A stretch of 31,470 nt of DNA, from positions 1-31,470 of IMG/VR virus record IMGVR_UViG_3300025133_003349; one strand, written 5' to 3'. Position numbers and translations under genes: made by a program. This stretch comes from a virus. Numbering within the stretch: position 1 is the first letter of the stretch; every line of letters begins with the position of its first letter. The notes beneath the pieces were generated by a model, which was given only the letters and a program-made list of their open reading frames with translations, searched no databases and was not told the DNA's origin. Below are positions 7,622 to 15,429 of this stretch, in pieces.

Positions 7622-8532
7622 ATTATTTCCTTTACGTTTGGTAGCTTCTCTACCTTAGTTAAATATACATTACCTTTTGCATATGCGAATGTTCGTAACC
7701 CTTTACCTTCATTAACATCTGAATAGCATGTAAATTTATGAGGGCAATAGTTGCATCCCATTGGTAATTTCATGTTACCAGAAACACCCTCCGCTATAAT
7801 ATTATAGCATCTGTCAGGAGGGTTGTCAAGAGCAATAGCCTTTTTAACCTCTTTTATTTTGTGAACAATGTTTGGCTTCTCTAAATCGTCAGGAATAAAG
7901 GTAGTTAATTCTCCTGTTTCTTTATTCATAACTAAGAAACCACCATTAGAAGTCTGCTCTGCTTCTTCATACCCTGCTAACTGTGAAAGATATCCGAAGT
8001 TATCGTTTTGGGCAAGCGTACCCTCTTTAAATTTCTTAAACGCAAACCCTGATGCAGTCTTAACATCAATAACTTCTCCGTCTATAATAGAATCCATATG
8101 TCCTTTGATGCCTTTAACTGATACTTCTTTTTGTTCTCCTGATACAACGTGCCCTGAAAGACGAACAAAGAATAAAAGTAAAACTTCAAGTAAATGTCCA
8201 TACAAAAACTTAATGAATGTAGGGGCATCTATCTTCTCTTGATGTTCCTCTGATAAGTTTAAATCATACCATAGTCTACGTAGAGGTCTACCAATATTAG
8301 ACATTCTTAAACCGCTTTTAGGTCTAGGTTGTGGGGTTGCCCACCCTCTTAAAGCATCAGACATTTCCTGACCAAACTTTTCATAGTCTTCGTCTGATAT
8401 TTTAATAGCTTTATCTTCCGATAAAACTCCTATAGTTTTATAGATATCTTCTACAAGAGTATCTAGTTTAGGCAACTTCTTTTTTGTCTGTTTCTTTTTC
8501 ATCTTTAATTTCTTTAAAAGCTTTGATAACAT
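7618..8532 (-). CDS. PD-(D/E)XK exonuclease, Cas4/RecB-like
   Basis: 304 residues from the first ATG; a second ATG at 8502 is equally possible, and neither has a clear ribosome site. The RecB-type nuclease core is visible: H113 and E116 (GHLLE), D147 (GHMD), D156-x-K158 (VIDVKTAS) and Q184 (YLSQLAGY). C260, C263 and C269 (CNYC-x5-C) near the C-terminus resemble the iron-sulfur cysteines of Cas4/AddB nucleases, with a fourth ligand not obvious (C242 is a candidate). Such phage enzymes process DNA ends for recombination and replication. The Lys-rich N-terminus may be disordered. A consensus promoter lies inside the gene at 7801-7829. Confidence 0.82.
   Translation of the reverse strand: MLSKLLKKLKMKKKQTKKKLPKLDTLVEDIYKTIGVLSEDKAIKISDEDYEKFGQEMSDALRGWATPQPRPKSGLRMSNIGRPLRRLWYDLNLSEEHQEKIDAPTFIKFLYGHLLEVLLLFFVRLSGHVVSGEQKEVSVKGIKGHMDSIIDGEVIDVKTASGFAFKKFKEGTLAQNDNFGYLSQLAGYEEAEQTSNGGFLVMNKETGELTTFIPDDLEKPNIVHKIKEVKKAIALDNPPDRCYNIIAEGVSGNMKLPMGCNYCPHKFTCYSDVNEGKGLRTFAYAKGNVYLTKVEKLPNVKEII
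7793..7829 (-). promoter_or_regulatory. Perfect consensus promoter and 16-bp palindrome inside the Cas4-like gene
   Basis: On the minus strand, TTGACA (7824-7829) and TATAAT (7801-7806) are exactly 17 bases apart. The -10 lies in a perfect 16-bp palindrome GCTATAATATTATAGC (7793-7808). It would drive the resolvase, DUF3310-like and nrdA/nrdB genes separately from the replication genes upstream. Confidence 0.7.
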
Positions 8533-8908
8533 CTGACGAGAATAGTTTTTGTAAGTTCACTAAGAACATACGACTCGCATTGTTATCTCCACCCGATACA
8601 GTTTTAAAAGTATCTAGTTTATCGACTATCTTTCTGAGAGTATCTGTATGGAAAACAAGAGTGCAGTACTCGTCTTTACCTATACACAGGTTATGAAACC
8701 AGTAATCAGACTCAGTTGCTCTAATGCCTGAAGGTTTACCCCAAGACTCGTACTCAATGCAAATGTTACCTGACTTCTGCCAAATATCTCTTTCTGATTT
8801 GACTTCTATCTTTTTATTAGTGAGCATGTCTGCTATCTTTTCTTCTCTAACAGTACCATACTGTAAATCTAAATCAAATTTCTTTCTATCTTTTTTAGTG
8901 GGTTTCAT
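8468..8908 (-). CDS. Putative PD-(D/E)XK nuclease-like protein
   Basis: 146 residues from the ATG at 8908, chosen over 8944 because AAGGAG precedes it at 6-base spacing. It has an early acidic helix (REEKIADML), then IEVKSE with E35-x-K37, then ICIEYESWGKPSGI and DYWFH. This layout fits small PD-(D/E)XK restriction-like nucleases (Hjc/VRR style), with E23, E35 and K37 as candidate active-site residues. The rest is helical with a charged tail. It lies between the polymerase and the Cas4-like gene in the replication operon. The exact substrate is unknown, and it could be a nuclease-fold protein without activity. Confidence 0.65.
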   Translation of the reverse strand: MKPTKKDRKKFDLDLQYGTVREEKIADMLTNKKIEVKSERDIWQKSGNICIEYESWGKPSGIRATESDYWFHNLCIGKDEYCTLVFHTDTLRKIVDKLDTFKTVSGGDNNASRMFLVNLQKLFSSDVIKAFKEIKDEKETDKKEVA

Positions 8909-8930
8909 TATTTTCTCCTTTGTTATTAAA

Positions 8931-9119
8931 TTACCATTCACCACAACCGCCTACATCATCACACATGGGGTAATTTCTACACCCTAAATGTTCTATTTCC
9001 CATTCCAGTTCTTTCTTTTGTTTTTTAGTAAGAGGTTTATTTGCATAATATTTCTCAGCCTCACTACCAGTCACTTGCATTTCATATAGTTCTTTATTTG
9101 TATACTTAATGAGTTTCAT
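8931..9119 (-). CDS. Small Cys-rich-tail protein
   Basis: 62 residues. A helical Lys/Glu N-terminal part is followed by a C-terminal cysteine cluster (CRNYPMC, then GGCGEW; C47, C53, C59), suggesting a metal site. The start overlaps the polymerase 3' end by 14 bases, with AGGAGA upstream. No family recognised. Confidence 0.65.
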   Translation of the reverse strand: MKLIKYTNKELYEMQVTGSEAEKYYANKPLTKKQKKELEWEIEHLGCRNYPMCDDVGGCGEW

Positions 9120-10845
9120 ACCAACTGTCTCCTATATTAAATTCGCCCGTTAATGGACACCTTAAATCATATTCTTTAGATGCTTGTTCTATACATCTAA
9201 CTGCTAATGCACCTACCCCATTTGCATGAGATTCAGGTACTTCTATCTGCCATTCGTCATGAATGTTAGCAACTATTTTAGCAGGGATAGTTTGTAATTC
9301 TAACATATCCGATAAAATAATTAAAGCTTTTTTCATAACTATCGCACCTGCTCCTTGTAACAAAGTATTCAAGGAAGCGTGTCTGTGTCTAATAAATATC
9401 TTGCGTCCGTCTAATCCTTTTAAGTATCCTCTTGAAGATGCTCTTTCAACTCTATCTCTAAGAGTTTTAAATGCAGGGTTATTATTGATAAAAGATTCTC
9501 TAAGTTGTTTACCTTGCTTTCTACTTCCTTGCACGATTGAACCAAGCTTTGAGTCTCCCGCCCCGTAAATAAGTGCGTAGATGAATGTCTTACTCTGATT
9601 TCTTGATTCAAGTCCTGCAGACCTTTGGTTAGTTGTGTGAATATCTCCGTTGATAATTTCATTTATATACTCCTCGTCAGCCATATAGTGTGCTAACAAT
9701 CTTAATTCTAAACCACTAGCATCTATACCTACTAGCTTGTTCCCTTTATCTACTACCCAACAGGCTCTACATTCTTTACCATAAGGACTACTTACGCTAG
9801 GAACTTGAGCCATGTTAGGGTTTCTGTGTGCCATTCTACCTGTGATTGCACCTGTAGATAATACTGAACCATGTACTCTATCATCATCTGCTACTGAATC
9901 TAACCATGAACTAATTTGTGCAATTCTTTTTTGATATAATAAAAAGTCTGCTATTAGTTTAGCTTCTTTAATGTGAGTAATATTTTTTAATGTACCTTCA
10001 TCAACAATAGGTTGACCTGTAGGTGTAAACTTTTTAGGCTTCCAACCAAAACTAATTAAGTATTCTCCAATCTGTTTACGAGAACCTAAGTTAAATTCTA
10101 CTAACTCTTTTCTCATAAAAGGTTTCATGTTTTTTGAGGTTTGTATTTCTTCAAACTCATACTCTGTTAAACCTGATTTAGAAAGTGTTCCGTCTTGTTT
10201 TAATTTAGGAATTACTTCTTTTATGTCAACCCATTTAGGCTTGAAAGTTCTATGTACTTCATCTTGTACTTTCTTTATCTTACAGTTTAGTTCTGCTAAT
10301 AAATTTGTTGCGTACTCAATATTAATTTTAAAGCCATGCTTTCTTTGCTCTTCTAAAATATAGGTTACTTGGTGTTCTAAGTCTATGCTTTCTTTAGAGA
10401 ATCCTGCAGCTTCTTTCTTTAGATATTCAAATAAAAGTTTATTCAAAATCACATCTTTTAAACAATACTTTAAAGTATCTTTAGTATAAATATGGAAGTC
10501 TTCAGGAGGTAGGTCTTTTGCCATACCTAATTTAGAACCCCAAACTTTTAATGAATGTCCTTTCTCTCTGATAGGGTTTAAAAGCCGAGACAGAACTAAA
10601 GTATCTATGACTTTATCTTTATTCCACAGGTCAATATCATGTAGTTTTTTAATTACTGGGATGTCAAAGCCTATAATATTATGTCCAATAAGTTTGTCTG
10701 CTTCTGCTAAGAAGTCAAGACCTTTTAAAATATTATCATCTATAATGTCAAAGGTATATTGTTTATTGTTTTCATCTATTGCTACAATACAATGTATCTC
10801 TGTGGCATTTAAATCGTCTGTTTCTATATCAAATACTAACTCCAT
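9106..10845 (-). CDS. Family A DNA polymerase with 3'-5' exonuclease
   Basis: A 579-residue replicative polymerase of the T7/PolA family. The N-terminal proofreading domain has D6 and E8 (DIETD), D61 (GHNIIGFD) and D131 (YCLKD). The polymerase domain has motif A around D375 (GIDASGLELR), motif B R415/K419/Y423 (RNQSKTFIYALIYG) and motif C H529-D530-E531. There is no 5'-3' exonuclease domain. Y423 aligns with E. coli F762 and T7 Y526; a tyrosine here has been linked to fast, virulent phage lifestyles. It would work with the primase-helicase and ssDNA-binding protein encoded upstream. It is shorter than T7 gp5 (704), consistent with a reduced thumb/thioredoxin-binding region, which I did not locate. 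Confidence 0.96.
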   Translation of the reverse strand: MELVFDIETDDLNATEIHCIVAIDENNKQYTFDIIDDNILKGLDFLAEADKLIGHNIIGFDIPVIKKLHDIDLWNKDKVIDTLVLSRLLNPIREKGHSLKVWGSKLGMAKDLPPEDFHIYTKDTLKYCLKDVILNKLLFEYLKKEAAGFSKESIDLEHQVTYILEEQRKHGFKINIEYATNLLAELNCKIKKVQDEVHRTFKPKWVDIKEVIPKLKQDGTLSKSGLTEYEFEEIQTSKNMKPFMRKELVEFNLGSRKQIGEYLISFGWKPKKFTPTGQPIVDEGTLKNITHIKEAKLIADFLLYQKRIAQISSWLDSVADDDRVHGSVLSTGAITGRMAHRNPNMAQVPSVSSPYGKECRACWVVDKGNKLVGIDASGLELRLLAHYMADEEYINEIINGDIHTTNQRSAGLESRNQSKTFIYALIYGAGDSKLGSIVQGSRKQGKQLRESFINNNPAFKTLRDRVERASSRGYLKGLDGRKIFIRHRHASLNTLLQGAGAIVMKKALIILSDMLELQTIPAKIVANIHDEWQIEVPESHANGVGALAVRCIEQASKEYDLRCPLTGEFNIGDSWYETH

Positions 10846-10854
10846 AAGTCCTCC

Positions 10855-12528
10855 CTAAAAAGGTAGTGTATCATCTGCACTAAAACTATTCAACATTTCT
10901 GTATCTTCGTACTCAGATAATCTACCTGTATTTTTATCATAAACTAATGCAGTTGCTAACCCTACATCTCCTGTGTAACGTGACTTAAGTACACGCAATC
11001 TTGTAGTCCTAGATTCTAATTCATCATCAGCTTGTTGATTCCTTTCTAAGGCTATCACGCAATCCGATAGTTGAGCAATCGCATTAGAACCTCTTAGATG
11101 TGATAAGCTTACGTTCACTCCATTCTCATGCCCTTTATCACCTTGCACTCTACGTAAGTGAGAGACAAGTATAATACCTGCACCCGTTTCTTCAACTAAA
11201 CTTCTAAGCCTAGTCATAATAGAATCAATTGCTCTACGTTCGTCACCCTCTGTAGTGGCAGAGACTAACATATGTAAATGGTCAACTATAACCCAACGAC
11301 AATCACACCCTACAATAAGATAACGAAGCTTAGAAAATATATCTTCAATATCATTTGTACCAAAATGAGCATGAATAAATACTTTGTCGTGGTCAAAAGT
11401 TTTATTAAACATTTTAACTAAGTCTTGCTCTTTATATTTATCTCTTATGTCGTCAATGTAAAGCCTGTCATTAGCTTCAATAGATAAGATGCCGTCTACT
11501 GTACGTCTCCAATCTTCTTCTAAGGCTATGACTCCTACGTTATCCTCTGTTTGATGTATAAGCCAATGCTCTAACTCCCTAGTGACAGAAGACTTACCCA
11601 AGCCTGTACCTCCGGTTAAAGTTAACAATTCCGACTGACGTAAGCCTATCAATTTTTTATTAAGACCATGCCAAGGATAAGGTACACTACTTCTTTTCTC
11701 TCTATTGAGAAAGTCTTCTTGCTTCTCAGAGACTCGAATGATACCACTAGGTGTAAAGACTTTAGCATCCCACCAAGCTTGAGTAAATTCTTTATGTAAA
11801 TTTTTACGAAGCATATCGTTAGCATCTTTACATCCATTAGGAATAGAAAGTATTTTAGCCTTACGTGGTTTAATAATACTTGCTACTTTCTGCGATGCTT
11901 CTATACCATGCTTGTCATTGTCAAAACAAATGACTACATTATCAAAACTTTCTACGTATTCAATGTTATCTTTAATGTCTCTGACTGCACCCTGTACTCC
12001 ATTTCTAATAGAAACTACTGCCCATTTACTACCAAGTAATTCATAAGCTGCCATAGCATCACATTCGCCCTCAACTATAGTTAAATATTTACCACCCTCT
12101 TTAAAGAGTTGCTGACCAAAGAGACCTGTGCCTGCTGTCGTTCCTTCAAACTTAAAATTTTTATCTTTAACATATCTTATCTTAGTACCTGTTTGTTCAT
12201 TATTTATATGGTAAGGATATCTGTGTTGAGCCAAGACTCCTTGAGAGTCATACACAACCTTCACTCCATACTTCATGGCAGTCTCTTTTAGTATACTTCT
12301 ATCTGTAAGAGGTGCGTATGTACCACTATGTACTGTTTCTGTTGGAGGTGTTGGTGGTTTAGTATAATTATTATTCATAGGTACAATGTTCTTTGGTTTA
12401 GGCGTAAACTTTCCGCAACTAAAACACTTAGTTGACCTGTCTTCATTGATGCAAAGAGCATCACTACTGTTACAATCAGGACAGGGTTGATGTGTTTTAT
12501 AAAAAGGACTAAATTTATTATCTATCAT
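10855..12528 (-). CDS. T7 gp4-like primase-helicase
   Basis: 557 residues from the ATG at 12528, which has GGAAG four bases upstream; a GTG at 12555 lies within the terminator hairpin and is less likely. Domains in order: zinc finger (C16, C19, C35, C38); TOPRIM primase (E153 in VEGE, D203 and D205 in CFDND); RecA-like DnaB-family helicase with Walker A at 306-313 (GGTGLGKS) and Walker B D416 (VIVDHLH), followed by SHLRG and ALERNQ motifs. The last residues are acidic and end in Phe (SADDTLPF), like the T7 gp4 tail that contacts polymerase. It unwinds DNA and primes lagging-strand synthesis. Confidence 0.96.
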   Translation of the reverse strand: MIDNKFSPFYKTHQPCPDCNSSDALCINEDRSTKCFSCGKFTPKPKNIVPMNNNYTKPPTPPTETVHSGTYAPLTDRSILKETAMKYGVKVVYDSQGVLAQHRYPYHINNEQTGTKIRYVKDKNFKFEGTTAGTGLFGQQLFKEGGKYLTIVEGECDAMAAYELLGSKWAVVSIRNGVQGAVRDIKDNIEYVESFDNVVICFDNDKHGIEASQKVASIIKPRKAKILSIPNGCKDANDMLRKNLHKEFTQAWWDAKVFTPSGIIRVSEKQEDFLNREKRSSVPYPWHGLNKKLIGLRQSELLTLTGGTGLGKSSVTRELEHWLIHQTEDNVGVIALEEDWRRTVDGILSIEANDRLYIDDIRDKYKEQDLVKMFNKTFDHDKVFIHAHFGTNDIEDIFSKLRYLIVGCDCRWVIVDHLHMLVSATTEGDERRAIDSIMTRLRSLVEETGAGIILVSHLRRVQGDKGHENGVNVSLSHLRGSNAIAQLSDCVIALERNQQADDELESRTTRLRVLKSRYTGDVGLATALVYDKNTGRLSEYEDTEMLNSFSADDTLPF

Positions 12529-12539
12529 ATATCTTCCAT

Positions 12540-12576
12540 AAAAAAGGCTAGACACTATACACAGTAATGCCTAGCC
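12540..12576 (-). terminator. Rho-independent terminator between ssDNA-binding operon and primase-helicase
   Basis: On the minus strand, GGCTAG pairs with CTAGCC, extended by CATTA pairing with TAGTG (one G-T wobble and one mismatch). Six T residues follow immediately. It sits after the 91-residue gene and before the primase-helicase, so it could reduce read-through into the replication genes. Confidence 0.8.
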
Positions 12577-12591
12577 AAATTTTAAAACAAC

Positions 12592-12867
12592 TTAACTTTC
12601 TTCTGTGCTTTCGTCAAGTTCAGTTTCTTCCAAAGGGAGAGAACCTTCATCATTATATAATGCTACGATTCTGTTTGAAAAGAAATTAATACCTGCTTGT
12701 AATTCTTCTAAGTCAAGCGTGACATTAGCTTTCTTTTGATTCAGTCGTTGAAGTCTTCCGAAGATTTGCTGACCTTCTTCAGGTAAATCTTCTACGAAAA
12801 CTTGTACGTCATCTATAGTAATGAAAGGTTTATCTAGTTCTTCTAGTGTAACTTCTTCGTTTGCCAT
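12592..12867 (-). CDS. Small acidic phage protein
   Basis: 91 residues, acidic, with a helical centre (EEGQQIFGRLQRLNQKKANV, then LEELQAGINFFSNRIVAL) and an acidic tail rich in Glu/Ser. It resembles small helical phage proteins of the DUF6447 type, but I hold that lightly. The start overlaps the stop of the ssDNA-binding gene (TAATG), with GGGGAGGAG just upstream, so it is coupled to it and may act with it. A terminator follows. Confidence 0.75.
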   Translation of the reverse strand: MANEEVTLEELDKPFITIDDVQVFVEDLPEEGQQIFGRLQRLNQKKANVTLDLEELQAGINFFSNRIVALYNDEGSLPLEETELDESTEES

Positions 12868-13316
12868 TAGAACTCCTCCCCGTCACCAAACGGATTTAAT
12901 TCATCTCCGTCTTGTGACTTCATAGGTACTAAGTCTAGCACTTGCATAGCTTGGAAGTCTAAGCTAACACCTGATTTGCCTGCGTAATCCCAGTCAAACT
13001 CATTGTATTGAACTTTTACTGCCGAACCATTACCTACTGTAACATCCATAGGCTCTTTGTTGAGATTATAGAGTTTAGGTGCAGGTCTCTTGCCGTTCTT
13101 AGCATTAACTTTTCTTTTAATGGTCACAGCTTTACCTACATATTGAGGTTCACCGCTTTCATCTTTTAATGAAAAGTCTTTAACCTTAACTCCTCTTGAG
13201 CTAAAGTCTTGAGCGTCTTCATCACTAATTACTAGGTCTACTGTGTAGACTGGTTCAAAAGTTTCATTAGGTACTGTGACGCTCGCCCAGTACGCTTTTC
13301 CTATTGCTACTGCCAT
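12867..13316 (-). CDS. T7 gp2.5-like single-stranded DNA-binding protein
   Basis: 149 residues. A beta-rich OB-fold-like body (GKAYWASVTVPNE, YVGKAVTIKRKV, VKVQYNEFDWDY) ends in an acidic tail terminating in Phe (DGDELNPFGDGEEF). That is the signature of phage gp2.5-type proteins, which use the tail to contact polymerase and helicase. It is smaller than T7 gp2.5 (232). AAGGAG precedes the start, and a perfect sigma70 promoter lies 40-70 bases upstream, suggesting high expression. Confidence 0.85.
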   Translation of the reverse strand: MAVAIGKAYWASVTVPNETFEPVYTVDLVISDEDAQDFSSRGVKVKDFSLKDESGEPQYVGKAVTIKRKVNAKNGKRPAPKLYNLNKEPMDVTVGNGSAVKVQYNEFDWDYAGKSGVSLDFQAMQVLDLVPMKSQDGDELNPFGDGEEF

Positions 13317-13351
13317 ATTTTTACTCCTTATATAATAGTAGTGGTTAATGT

Positions 13352-13387
13352 GGAGTTATTATACTCCATTTTTCTAGAAAGTGTCAA
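13352..13387 (-). promoter_or_regulatory. Consensus sigma70 promoter of the ssDNA-binding operon, with palindromic -10
   Basis: On the minus strand, TTGACA (13382-13387) and TATAAT (13358-13363) match the consensus exactly with an 18-base spacer. The -10 sits inside an inverted repeat GGAGT-N6-ACTCC (13352-13367) that could be an operator. Transcription would begin about 35 bases before the ssDNA-binding gene. The -35 lies in the last codons of the preceding gene. Confidence 0.85.
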
Positions 13388-13574
13388 GCACTTTTTCTAA
13401 AAACTTTATAATTCCTGATTGTTCTGAGTGTGCTACATGTACAATAAACTTTTTATTGTCTTCGTCATACTCATTCATGTAAGCATCTCCATTTTCATAC
13501 ATGGTTTTACCATTGTCTAAACAAAAGTTATCCCATTGATTAAACTGTAGTTGTGTTAGTATAAATCTTTTCAT
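13374..13574 (-). CDS. Small hypothetical protein
   Basis: 66 residues (MKRFILTQLQFNQW...), acidic in the middle, possibly a small alpha/beta fold. No family recognised. AGGAAA precedes the start. It is the last gene before the strong promoter of the ssDNA-binding operon and directly follows the TonB-like gene with a 1-base gap. Confidence 0.65.
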   Translation of the reverse strand: MKRFILTQLQFNQWDNFCLDNGKTMYENGDAYMNEYDEDNKKFIVHVAHSEQSGIIKFLEKVLDTF

Positions 13575-13575
13575 A

Positions 13576-14265
13576 TTAATTTCCTAGTATTTTGATAGGC
13601 ACATAACAATCTGTTATATCACCATTTAGTTTAAAAGAATTTAAGTAGCTATCCATACCTCTCTTTAACTTATTAGGTATGTTTGGAGTGTATCTTGTAT
13701 TAACAACAATAGAGTTCTCTACGTCATACGTAACTTTAAAAGAATAATTTCTCCTTAAAGAGATATCTTTTATGTAAGGAAGAAGAGACATGTTTGGGGT
13801 AGGGCAAGAAGCAGTAGGTGTTATCTTAACGACAGGCATTTCGACAGGCAATTCTACTACCTCTTGCTCTTTAGCTTCAGAAGGGGTAGGTAAAGGTGTT
13901 GCAATCTTATCCTGATTACCTTTATCCTCAATCTCTTCAACTAATTCTTCTTCTTCTCTAGCAATCCTTTGTGGTTGAGTATCAAAAAACATTTGATAAA
14001 ACGAATCAGCCGAGTCTTGTGTCTCCTGTAATTGTCGCTTAACTTCGTCTAACTCCACCGAATTATCTTCTATTTTCATTTCAAGATATTCAAAGTCTGT
14101 TAAATTTCTTTGAACATATTGTGATATTTTTAATAAATCATTATTTAATTTATTTATTTTTTTAAATTGTTCATCTTGATATTGTAGTTCTTCTACTAAT
14201 GTTGTAATAAAAAATCCAAAAAACAATACATAAGCTCCTATATAAATATAATCTTTACGTTTCAT
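13576..14265 (-). CDS. Membrane-anchored coiled-coil protein with TonB-like C-terminal domain
   Basis: 229 residues. One membrane helix (about 8-24, short positive N-terminus inside), a coiled coil (about 28-85), an acidic stretch (about 98-115), a Pro/Glu/Val-rich linker (about 122-158) and a C-terminal domain (about 164-229). The last domain reads SLRRNYSFKVTYDVENSIVV...YLNSFKL, the strand-strand-helix pattern of TonB C-terminal domains. The overall plan (inner-membrane anchor, periplasmic spacer, Pro-rich stretch, TonB fold) also matches TonB. Two cysteines (C154, C220) could form a disulfide. AAGGAG lies 6 bases before the start. A phage TonB-like protein could alter host outer-membrane transport or exclude competing phages, or it could be a spanin-like protein; function is inferred. 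Confidence 0.6.
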   Translation of the reverse strand: MKRKDYIYIGAYVLFFGFFITTLVEELQYQDEQFKKINKLNNDLLKISQYVQRNLTDFEYLEMKIEDNSVELDEVKRQLQETQDSADSFYQMFFDTQPQRIAREEEELVEEIEDKGNQDKIATPLPTPSEAKEQEVVELPVEMPVVKITPTASCPTPNMSLLPYIKDISLRRNYSFKVTYDVENSIVVNTRYTPNIPNKLKRGMDSYLNSFKLNGDITDCYVPIKILGN

Positions 14266-14434
14266 ACTTTCTCCTTTTAATTCGTTTGAGTTTTCCTCTC
14301 CAATTACTTTTCCAGACCTCTATTGTATCATCTGCAAAGTAAATTGTCAACACTCCATTGTCTGCATAGAGAGAAGTAATCCTATTTTTTTCCTGCTCTT
14401 CTGCATGGATTTTATGTGCGTCATACTCTGTCAT
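14255..14434 (-). CDS. Small hypothetical protein (59 aa)
   Basis: A 59-residue frame (MTEYDAHKIHAEEQEK...) ending in a very basic tail (KRIKRRKYET). Its ATG overlaps the upstream stop (ATGA), and its last 11 bases overlap the TonB-like gene start. A beta-hairpin-like middle (GVLTIYFADDTIEVW) suggests a folded protein. Too short to assign; the coupling on both sides is the main support. Confidence 0.65.
   Translation of the reverse strand: MTEYDAHKIHAEEQEKNRITSLYADNGVLTIYFADDTIEVWKSNWRGKLKRIKRRKYET
14322..14350 (-). promoter_or_regulatory. Probable sigma70 promoter of the TonB-like gene
   Basis: On the minus strand, TTGACA (14345-14350) and TACAAT (14322-14327) are separated by 17 bases, 11 of 12 consensus matches. 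It lies within the 59-residue gene and would start a transcript about 50 bases before the TonB-like gene. Confidence 0.55.
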
Positions 14435-14790
14435 CTTTCTTCTTCCAAGATAATTGTGTAGTCAAAGGGCTCACAGTTATCTAATAGTTCATGTAGTCTT
14501 TCTAAGATTTCTTTATCAGAAGGGTAGCCTTGAAAGTCTAATTCAAAATTAACTTTATACAAAGGCTCTATACCTCTCCACTCTGTCATTCTATGGAAGT
14601 AGAACTTTCTGTAGTTATCTTTATCTTCTTCATCTACATTTACATGACCACCAATTCCTTCAAAGTCTCCAAAGAATTTATCAGGCTCTAACTCTCTCCA
14701 ACCTTCATAGCTACCATACTTAAACTTAACAGTCTTATTAGTTTGAATAGCTTTAATAACATCTAGTGTTGCTTGTGATATGTTAATCAT
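14431..14790 (-). CDS. Hypothetical protein, faintly WYL-like
   Basis: 119 residues. An opening helix (ATLDVIKAIQTNK) followed by TVKFKYGS, then GWRELEPDKFFGDFEGI, loosely resembles the beta-barrel start of WYL ligand-sensing domains, but the conserved W-Y-L core is not seen. The tail is an acidic helix (EILERLHELLDNCEPF). ATGA overlaps join it to both neighbours in a run of small early genes. Treat as unknown. Confidence 0.7.
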   Translation of the reverse strand: MINISQATLDVIKAIQTNKTVKFKYGSYEGWRELEPDKFFGDFEGIGGHVNVDEEDKDNYRKFYFHRMTEWRGIEPLYKVNFELDFQGYPSDKEILERLHELLDNCEPFDYTIILEEER

Positions 14791-15020
14791 TTTTTATCCT
14801 TTTCATACTTCCAAGTCTCTCTATTAAATCTAAGACCTAACAATTCTCTTAGTCTCCATTCTAAGTTTATTAAATTTTGCAGGTCACTTACATATAATTC
14901 TCCGCATTCATTTAACATTTGTGTTGCCGAATCTAACTCTCTTAGATATTTTGAGTATTGGTCTAACTCTTTTGAAGTTAATTCAATAACTGTTTTAGTT
15001 TTTAAATGTTTTACTTTCAT
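14787..15020 (-). CDS. Small helical hypothetical protein
   Basis: 77 residues, predicted nearly all alpha-helical (ELTSKELDQYSKYLREL, DLQNLINLEWRLRELL). No family recognised. Translation is coupled to both neighbours by 4-base overlaps. Confidence 0.7.
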   Translation of the reverse strand: MKVKHLKTKTVIELTSKELDQYSKYLRELDSATQMLNECGELYVSDLQNLINLEWRLRELLGLRFNRETWKYEKDKK

Positions 15021-15166
15021 TTTCCTTGACCTCTATATTTTTTATATGTCGATTTTTTTCTTTTGGGCATCGTGGCAAAGCCGACATTTCCTCTACCAAT
15101 ATGCGTTTTCTTTCCTCGTGAACCTGTTATAGGTTGATGCTCTACTTGTGTTCTTGCTTTTCTCAT
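15017..15166 (-). CDS. Small highly basic protein (49 aa)
   Basis: 49 residues with many Lys/Arg/Gly (TGSRGKKTHIGRGNVGF, then PKRKKSTYKKYRGQGK). ATGA overlaps join it to the genes on both sides, and CDS packing leaves no other explanation for the segment. The composition suggests an RNA- or DNA-binding peptide. I have the impression that similar peptides occur in other marine phages but cannot confirm it. Confidence 0.7.
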   Translation of the reverse strand: MRKARTQVEHQPITGSRGKKTHIGRGNVGFATMPKRKKSTYKKYRGQGK

Positions 15167-15429
15167 GTGTGTAGCAACCTCTCTTTCTCAGTAAGAGCCA
15201 TAAACTCTAAGTCTTGTGATGATACTGCATCTCTGCAATGATTAGATAAAAACTTTATAATTAAAAAGTTTATATACAAATCATCTTTTGAAAACCCGTC
15301 ATCATAATACTCGTCTACTATAAAATCAACACAGTCTTTTTCTAAGTCAGGTCGTGTATCTAACTGCCACATCTCACCTACTGTATCACTTACATATTCT
15401 AATATTTGTTCTCTGAATTTATTACTCAT
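15163..15429 (-). CDS. Small acidic hypothetical protein
   Basis: 88 residues, acidic and helical (KFREQILEYVSDTVGEMW, VDFIVDEYYDDGFSKDDL). No family recognised. GGAGAA lies ahead of the start, which overlaps the upstream stop as TAATG. Part of the small-gene early cluster. Confidence 0.7.
   Translation of the reverse strand: MSNKFREQILEYVSDTVGEMWQLDTRPDLEKDCVDFIVDEYYDDGFSKDDLYINFLIIKFLSNHCRDAVSSQDLEFMALTEKERLLHT

Noticed and set aside
10600-10760. TTGACA-like hexamers on the minus strand within the polymerase gene
   Set aside because: No acceptable -10 box at 16-18 base spacing.
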